This document shows, piece after piece, positions 60,256 to 64,000 of a DNA stretch of 64,000 nt. The DNA is from Ensifer sp. LCM 4579 (lineage in GTDB: Bacteria > Pseudomonadota > Alphaproteobacteria > Rhizobiales > Rhizobiaceae), in the NCBI RefSeq assembly GCF_001854885.1, contig NZ_MDDV01000009.1, positions 88,557-152,556 on the forward strand. Reading direction: 5' to 3'. The notes beneath the pieces were generated by a model. It was not told where the DNA came from. It ran no database searches and worked only from the letters and a program-made list of their open reading frames with translations. Made by a program: the position numbers and the translations under genes. Positions within the stretch are counted from its first letter, which is position 1; every line of letters starts with the position of its first letter.

Positions 60256-61833
60256 CTATTGCGTCGCGCCCCTGGGCAACGTAGCCGGCGCAACCTGCGT
60301 CTGCGCCGGACGCGGGGGTTCGGGGATAGCGCTTTCCGAGCCGGCCTGGCCTCCCGTTTCCGTGGAGGCGGGCGAACTCGAACCCGTGGGAGAAGGCACG
60401 ATGCCGCCAGTGGTGCCCGCCCCTGCGCCCACGTCGCTGGTAAGCGCGGCGCCGCCCGGCCTGTCGGTGCCGATCGGTTGCGGCGTCACCGAGCCGTCGG
60501 CGGCGGCGACGCGCCAGACCGTGTTGCCCGCGTCGTCGGCGACGAGGAGCGCGCCGGTGCCGTCGATGGCGACGCCAACCGGCCTGCCGCGCGCCTGGTC
60601 GCCGTCGAGGAAGCCGGTCACCACGTCCACAGCCTTGCCGGCCGGCCGCCCGTTCTCGAACGGCACGTAGACGACCTTGTAGCCGTTGAAGGCACTGCGG
60701 TTCCAGCTCCCGTGCTCACCGATGAAAGCGCCATTGGCATAGGGCGCCGGCATGGCGGAGCCATTGGTGAAGACCATGCCGAGCGGCGCCACATGACTGG
60801 AAAGCGCGTAGTCGGGCGCAATCGCCTTTTCGACCATGTCCGGCCGCGGCGGGTGAACCCGCTTGTCCACGTGGTTGCCGTAATAGCTCCACGGCCAGCC
60901 GTAAAAGGCGCCTTCCTGTACCGAGGTCATATAGTCGGGCACGAGATTGGGCCCAAGTTCGTCGCGCTCGTTGACCACCGTCCACAGAACGCCGGTTTCC
61001 GGATGGAAGTTGAGCCCGTTGGGGTTTCGAAGGCCCGAGGCGAAGACCCGAGCGGCCCCGGTTTGCCGGTCGACCTGCCATATGGCGGCGCGACCCTTTT
61101 CGGCCTCCAGGCCATTCTCCGTGATGTTTGAATTCGAACCGACCGACACGTAGAGAAAGCGGCCATCCGGGCTGAGAGCCAGGTCCTTGGTCCAGTGGTG
61201 GTCGATGGGGCCGCCGGGAAGCGGCGTCAGCACCCGCGGCGCCGCCTTGATCTCGGTCTGGCCGAGTTCATAGGGGTAGGCGAGGATCGCGTCGGTCGCC
61301 GCCACGTAGAGGGTCCCGTCGGCCCATGCCACGCCGAACGGAGAATTCAGGTGGGTGAGAAGATCGTGTCGCTGGTCCACATGCCCATCCCGGTCGCTAT
61401 CGCGCAGAAGGGTAATGAGATTGCTTTCCTTCTGCGGCCCGCCACCGCCCCCATGGGCCATCGACATGATCCAGCCTCGGATCCAGTCCTTGGGGCGCGA
61501 GATCGGCTCGACATCGGGACCCCGGGCCTGAACGACGAGGACATCGCCGTTTGGCAGCGTATGGACCATCCGCGGATTGGAAACGTCCGTCGCATAGGCG
61601 GCAACGGTGAGGTCTTCCGGCACGCTCGGGGCCTCTTGCTCCTTCCAGCCGACGACTTCGGCGATCTTCATCGACGGCAGAAGGTCGGGGCTGGGCTCCG
61701 GTAGGACCGGATCCGGACCTATCTGCCGGGAAATGTCGAAATCGGCGCCACTGTCGCCGCAACCGGCCAGCATGAGCAGGGTCAGGCAGCCGGCGGTGAA
61801 CGCCGACGCACGAAAGGCAACGGATTTTTTCAT
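60256..61833 (-). CDS. Lipoprotein PQQ-type sugar (sorbosone) dehydrogenase
   Basis: 525 residues. Lipobox LTLLMLAGC predicts a membrane-anchored lipoprotein. The beta-propeller shows VAAYATDVSNPRMVHTLPNG, LALSPDGRFLYVSVGSNSNI, VFASGLRNPNGLNFHPETGV, GWPWSYYGNHVDKRVHPPRP and GEHGSWNRSAFNGYKVVYVP, the GSDH/sorbosone dehydrogenase pattern. A Pro/Thr/Ala-rich tail of about 80 residues follows the last blade. It overlaps the upstream DUF2231 gene by ATGA (61830-61833). Together with the divergent membrane glucose dehydrogenase it suggests periplasmic PQQ-linked sugar oxidation. Confidence 0.88.
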   Translation of the reverse strand: MKKSVAFRASAFTAGCLTLLMLAGCGDSGADFDISRQIGPDPVLPEPSPDLLPSMKIAEVVGWKEQEAPSVPEDLTVAAYATDVSNPRMVHTLPNGDVLVVQARGPDVEPISRPKDWIRGWIMSMAHGGGGGPQKESNLITLLRDSDRDGHVDQRHDLLTHLNSPFGVAWADGTLYVAATDAILAYPYELGQTEIKAAPRVLTPLPGGPIDHHWTKDLALSPDGRFLYVSVGSNSNITENGLEAEKGRAAIWQVDRQTGAARVFASGLRNPNGLNFHPETGVLWTVVNERDELGPNLVPDYMTSVQEGAFYGWPWSYYGNHVDKRVHPPRPDMVEKAIAPDYALSSHVAPLGMVFTNGSAMPAPYANGAFIGEHGSWNRSAFNGYKVVYVPFENGRPAGKAVDVVTGFLDGDQARGRPVGVAIDGTGALLVADDAGNTVWRVAAADGSVTPQPIGTDRPGGAALTSDVGAGAGTTGGIVPSPTGSSSPASTETGGQAGSESAIPEPPRPAQTQVAPATLPRGATQ

Positions 61834-62279
61834 GATAGCTCACTCCCGGCATGTCGATAGGCCAGTGAACGGTCGAGGAGGGCGACGGCAAGAATCAGCA
61901 CCACGGTCGCCCCTGACAGGACCAGTCCCCAGGGAACGACAGCGGTCCAGCCGTCGCCAGCGTGAACAAAGCCGTTGACGACGGCGAGGCCGAGGACCAG
62001 CACGTATCCGACCGCATGCGGCCAAACCGTCCGGCCTGCAAAGCGGTTCTGCCGGACCAGGAATTCCACGATCCCGACCAGCACCGCCAGGACGCCGACC
62101 ACCACTCCGGCGAAAAGCAGCCACGACGAGAAATTTTGCCACATGAGATTGCCGGTTTGCCAATAGGCGATGTCGGTCAATAGCGTCAGGGTGAAGCAGA
62201 CGACGGGGAATTGCGCGAATACCAGGTGGATCGGACTGGTGACGATCATCGCAGTCGGTGGTGTGTAGTCTGTGCTCAT
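61830..62279 (-). CDS. DUF2231-type membrane protein
   Basis: 149 residues with four helices: SPIHLVFAQFPVVCFTLTLL, FSSWLLFAGVVVGVLAVLVG, AVGYVLVLGLAVVNGFVHAG, LVLSGATVVLILAVALLDRS. The His in SPIH and later His/Asp in VHAGDGW fit the DUF2231 pattern, whose members may bind haem or pass electrons. Start at 62279 follows GGAG; the frame upstream is not coding. First gene of an operon with the PQQ-type dehydrogenase, from an RpoE2-type promoter. Confidence 0.8.
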   Translation of the reverse strand: MSTDYTPPTAMIVTSPIHLVFAQFPVVCFTLTLLTDIAYWQTGNLMWQNFSSWLLFAGVVVGVLAVLVGIVEFLVRQNRFAGRTVWPHAVGYVLVLGLAVVNGFVHAGDGWTAVVPWGLVLSGATVVLILAVALLDRSLAYRHAGSELS

Positions 62280-62321
62280 TGGCGTCTCCTGCTCACGCGT
62301 CTGCTGCTGGATCGACTTCCA

Positions 62322-62346
62322 AACTGCGGGTCTGCGCGTTTGTTCC
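62322..62346 (-). promoter_or_regulatory. RpoE2/EcfG-type promoter of the DUF2231-PQQ dehydrogenase operon
   Basis: Minus-strand GGAAC (62346-62342), 16 bases, AGTT (62325-62322), 43 bases before the DUF2231 start. Confidence 0.55.
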
Positions 62347-62379
62347 CGGCTTGTGGCATCCAACTGGGGGCCCACCTCC

Positions 62380-62404
62380 CGGTTGCCGGTTGCCGGTTGC
62401 CGGT
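62380..62404. repeat. Tandem heptamer repeat (CGGTTGC)x3
   Basis: Three perfect units plus CGGT in the divergent promoter region. Probably a replication-slippage tract. Confidence 0.6.
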
Positions 62405-62559
62405 GGGCGGGGGAAGCTGTGCAACCTCGCCAAATCAGAGTCGCGGCGAAGCTGATGTCGCTGGCCACAATGAGCTTCGCCTCAATATTCCGTCTTTCGC
62501 CCCCATGCGGCGAGATCCGCAACCGACGGCTGATTCCGTGACATTCGACTGTCGTGGAT

Positions 62560-62584
62560 GGAACGAGTTGAGTTTTTGCTGGTT
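62560..62584 (+). promoter_or_regulatory. RpoE2/EcfG-type promoter upstream of gcd
   Basis: GGAAC (62560-62564), 16 bases, GGTT (62581-62584). It lies 229 bases before gcd, implying a long leader if used. Confidence 0.45.
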
Positions 62585-62812
62585 ACTGGAGTGTTCGGGT
62601 GGTCCCGATAAGGGAGGCTTCTTGCGTGTGACCGTGAGCGCGTCGTTCGTCCCCCTGCGCCGAGGCAGCCTCCCGTTTGCGAGATATGGCAGCCGCGGCC
62701 TTGCGAAAACTCCGGCAAGATCGCGCCGAGCTAGCGGCCATGAGTGAAGCTTGCAGTCCTTTTTCTCGCCGCGAGAAGGGCCTGTTCGAAGTTCGATATG
62801 GGGAGCGCCAGC

Positions 62813-64000
62813 ATGTACAGGCTCGTGGTTTCTATCCTCGTCCTCCTGATAGGGATGGTGCTCGCCGCGGGCGGTGCCTGGCTCGCAGCCTTGGGTGGGT
62901 CATGGTTCTACATTCTTCTCGGGGCGATGATCGCCGTGTCGGCTGCGCTGCTGATGATGCGCAACGCCATTGGGCTCGGGCTTTACGGGCTCGCTGTCCT
63001 GGTGACGCTTGCATGGAGCCTGTGGGAAGTCGGGTTCGACTGGTGGGCGTTGGCTCCCCGCGGTGGTTTGCTGCTCGTCATCGCCGTCCTGCTGCTGCTT
63101 CCGCCGATGGTGCATGCGATGCACCGGCCCGGCGAGGCTCCCGCCGGCTACGGGGCTAACAGCCTGATCCTCGCAGCCGCGGTCGTGATTGCCGCCGCTG
63201 TCGGCGTCTATTCCATGTTTCGCAGCCCGCATGACCTTGCGGGCGCCTTCACCGAAGCCCGGATGGCGGTGGAACCGCGAGAGCAGCCCGTCCCTGCGGG
63301 CGAATGGACAGCCTATGGCCGCACTCCGCTGGGGCAGCGCTATTCGCCACTTGCCGAGATCACACCCGAAAACGTTTCACGGCTCGAGGTCGCCTGGACC
63401 TATCACACCGGCGAGGTGCGCGACGAGAACGACCCCGTCGAGACCACCTATGAAGTTACACCATTGATGGTGGATGATACTGTTTACATCTGTACGCCTT
63501 TCAGCACGATCATCGCTCTCGATCCGGTTACCGGCGAGGAAAAGTGGCGTTTCGATCCGAAGCTGAAGCAACCTCCGACCGCGACCACGCAGCACATGAC
63601 CTGCCGCGGCGTTTCCTACCATGAGGCCTCGCCCGGAGATCTTCCGGCCGAACCGCCCGGCCCCTCGTCGCCGCAGGCCGCCGCAGAGACGACCGTGGAT
63701 GCCGGATCCGCAGGTGCCGCGGAGGAGCAGGCGCGGCCGGCCGAGGTCCCCAAGCCAGCCGAGTCGACCATTGCCGCGGCTTCCGACGCGGGTGGTCTCG
63801 TCGACGAAAGCGCCGCCGAAGTAACCACAGAGGCCGCTCCTGTGCCGCAAAACATCGTCACTGGGGCCGTGCGAGCGGACGCGCCGACGCCCGTCGTCGA
63901 ACGCGAGAAGCCTCCTGCGGAACCCGTGACGCTGAGCGAAACGTGCATACGGCGGCTCTTCGTGTCCACGTCCGATGGCAGGCTGATCTCGATCAGTGCG
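62813..64000 (+). CDS. gcd: Membrane-bound PQQ glucose dehydrogenase (3' end outside window)
   Basis: First 396 residues of a quinoprotein glucose dehydrogenase that oxidises glucose to gluconate in the periplasm and passes electrons to ubiquinone. Five helices (about 5-135: GMVLAAGGAWLAALGGSWFY and others) precede the propeller: WTAYGRTPLGQRYSPLAEIT, VTPLMVDDTVYICTPFSTII, ALDPVTGEEKWRFDPKL and QHMTCRGVSYHE. Residues about 272-376 form an Ala/Pro/Glu-rich insert before the next blade CIRRLFVSTSDGRLISI; other Gcd proteins have only a short loop there. ATG 62813 follows GGGGAG. PQQ synthesis genes are not in the window. Confidence 0.93.
   Translation, partial: MYRLVVSILVLLIGMVLAAGGAWLAALGGSWFYILLGAMIAVSAALLMMRNAIGLGLYGLAVLVTLAWSLWEVGFDWWALAPRGGLLLVIAVLLLLPPMVHAMHRPGEAPAGYGANSLILAAAVVIAAAVGVYSMFRSPHDLAGAFTEARMAVEPREQPVPAGEWTAYGRTPLGQRYSPLAEITPENVSRLEVAWTYHTGEVRDENDPVETTYEVTPLMVDDTVYICTPFSTIIALDPVTGEEKWRFDPKLKQPPTATTQHMTCRGVSYHEASPGDLPAEPPGPSSPQAAAETTVDAGSAGAAEEQARPAEVPKPAESTIAAASDAGGLVDESAAEVTTEAAPVPQNIVTGAVRADAPTPVVEREKPPAEPVTLSETCIRRLFVSTSDGRLISISA

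Larger units (their letters stand above)
62280..62812. other. Divergent promoter region of the two sugar dehydrogenase units
   Basis: 533 bases without a convincing gene. Holds RpoE2-type promoters facing both ways (62322-62346 minus, 62560-62584 plus) and a short tandem repeat of CGGTTGC (62380-62404, three units plus CGGT). Confidence 0.5.

Noticed and set aside
62211-62747. Open frames in the dehydrogenase divergent region
   Set aside because: They run through the tandem heptamer and promoter motifs, start without ribosome sites and show no domain; treated as non-coding.

Overview
The window is high-GC alphaproteobacterial DNA and most resembles a Sinorhizobium/Ensifer-type rhizobium. The reasons are the ehuABCD-eutABCDE ectoine uptake and degradation operon in its Sinorhizobium order, with enuR, asnC and the two side-pathway genes; a pobA gene paired with an AraC-type regulator; at least five copies of a two-hairpin intergenic repeat; a small RNA of the rhizobial alpha-r14 design; and many promoters matching the RpoE2/EcfG general-stress consensus (GGAAC, 16-17 bases, NGTT). 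Whether the replicon is a megaplasmid or the chromosome cannot be decided from the sequence.

Layout. 0-2.1 kb: a stress cluster (Hsp20 chaperone, aldo/keto reductase, VOC/glyoxalase-fold protein), each gene preceded by an RpoE2-type promoter. 2.2-10.05 kb: an accessory cassette bounded by two decayed ISL3-type transposase fragments in inverted orientation. It holds a LacI repressor, an amino-acid-type ABC importer with fused permease and ATPase, a FrlD-like sugar kinase, a FrlB-like SIS deglycase and an FAD amine oxidase, which together suggest catabolism of Amadori compounds (fructosyl amino acids, compare the Agrobacterium soc locus). 10-15.3 kb: PHB-depolymerase-like esterase, secreted sorbosone-dehydrogenase-like beta-propeller, MocR regulator divergent from a PNPOx-family gene, an intergenic anti-Shine-Dalgarno sRNA, and a DUF6494 gene. 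15.5-18.5 kb: a CUT1 sugar ABC importer lacking its ATPase. 18.6-25.2 kb: a 1867-residue Ser/Thr-kinase/ATPase/GAF/PAS/histidine-kinase hybrid and a FixJ-type response regulator. 25.8-27.8 kb: intracellular PHB depolymerase and a stand-alone receiver protein.

28-39.6 kb is an aromatic block: pobR/pobA, then one co-directional operon (SDR dehydrogenase, crotonase, TRAP transporter, MarR regulator, hydroxycinnamoyl-CoA ligase, amidohydrolase, acyl-CoA dehydrogenase). The gene content fits import of hydroxycinnamates, CoA activation, side-chain hydration and oxidation, then hydrolytic cleavage to a benzoate that PobA can hydroxylate. No aldehyde dehydrogenase is present, and the crotonase keeps both hydratase glutamates, which argues against the vanillin-type lyase route.

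39.7-41.7 kb: DUF2277, msrBA, MgtC. 41.8-55.5 kb: the complete ectoine/5-hydroxyectoine locus. The asnC, semialdehyde dehydrogenase and transaminase genes lie on the minus strand; enuR, the transporter and eutA-E lie on the plus strand. A small RpoE2-type gene sits between asnC and the dehydrogenase. 55.6-64 kb: a second envelope and oxidative-stress island with small secreted proteins, a LysM protein, a channel with an atypical selectivity filter, Cu/Zn superoxide dismutase, a lipoprotein PQQ-type sugar dehydrogenase, a DUF2231 membrane protein and the start of a membrane glucose dehydrogenase carrying a long Ala/Pro-rich insert. Six genes or transcription units in this island also have RpoE2-type promoters.
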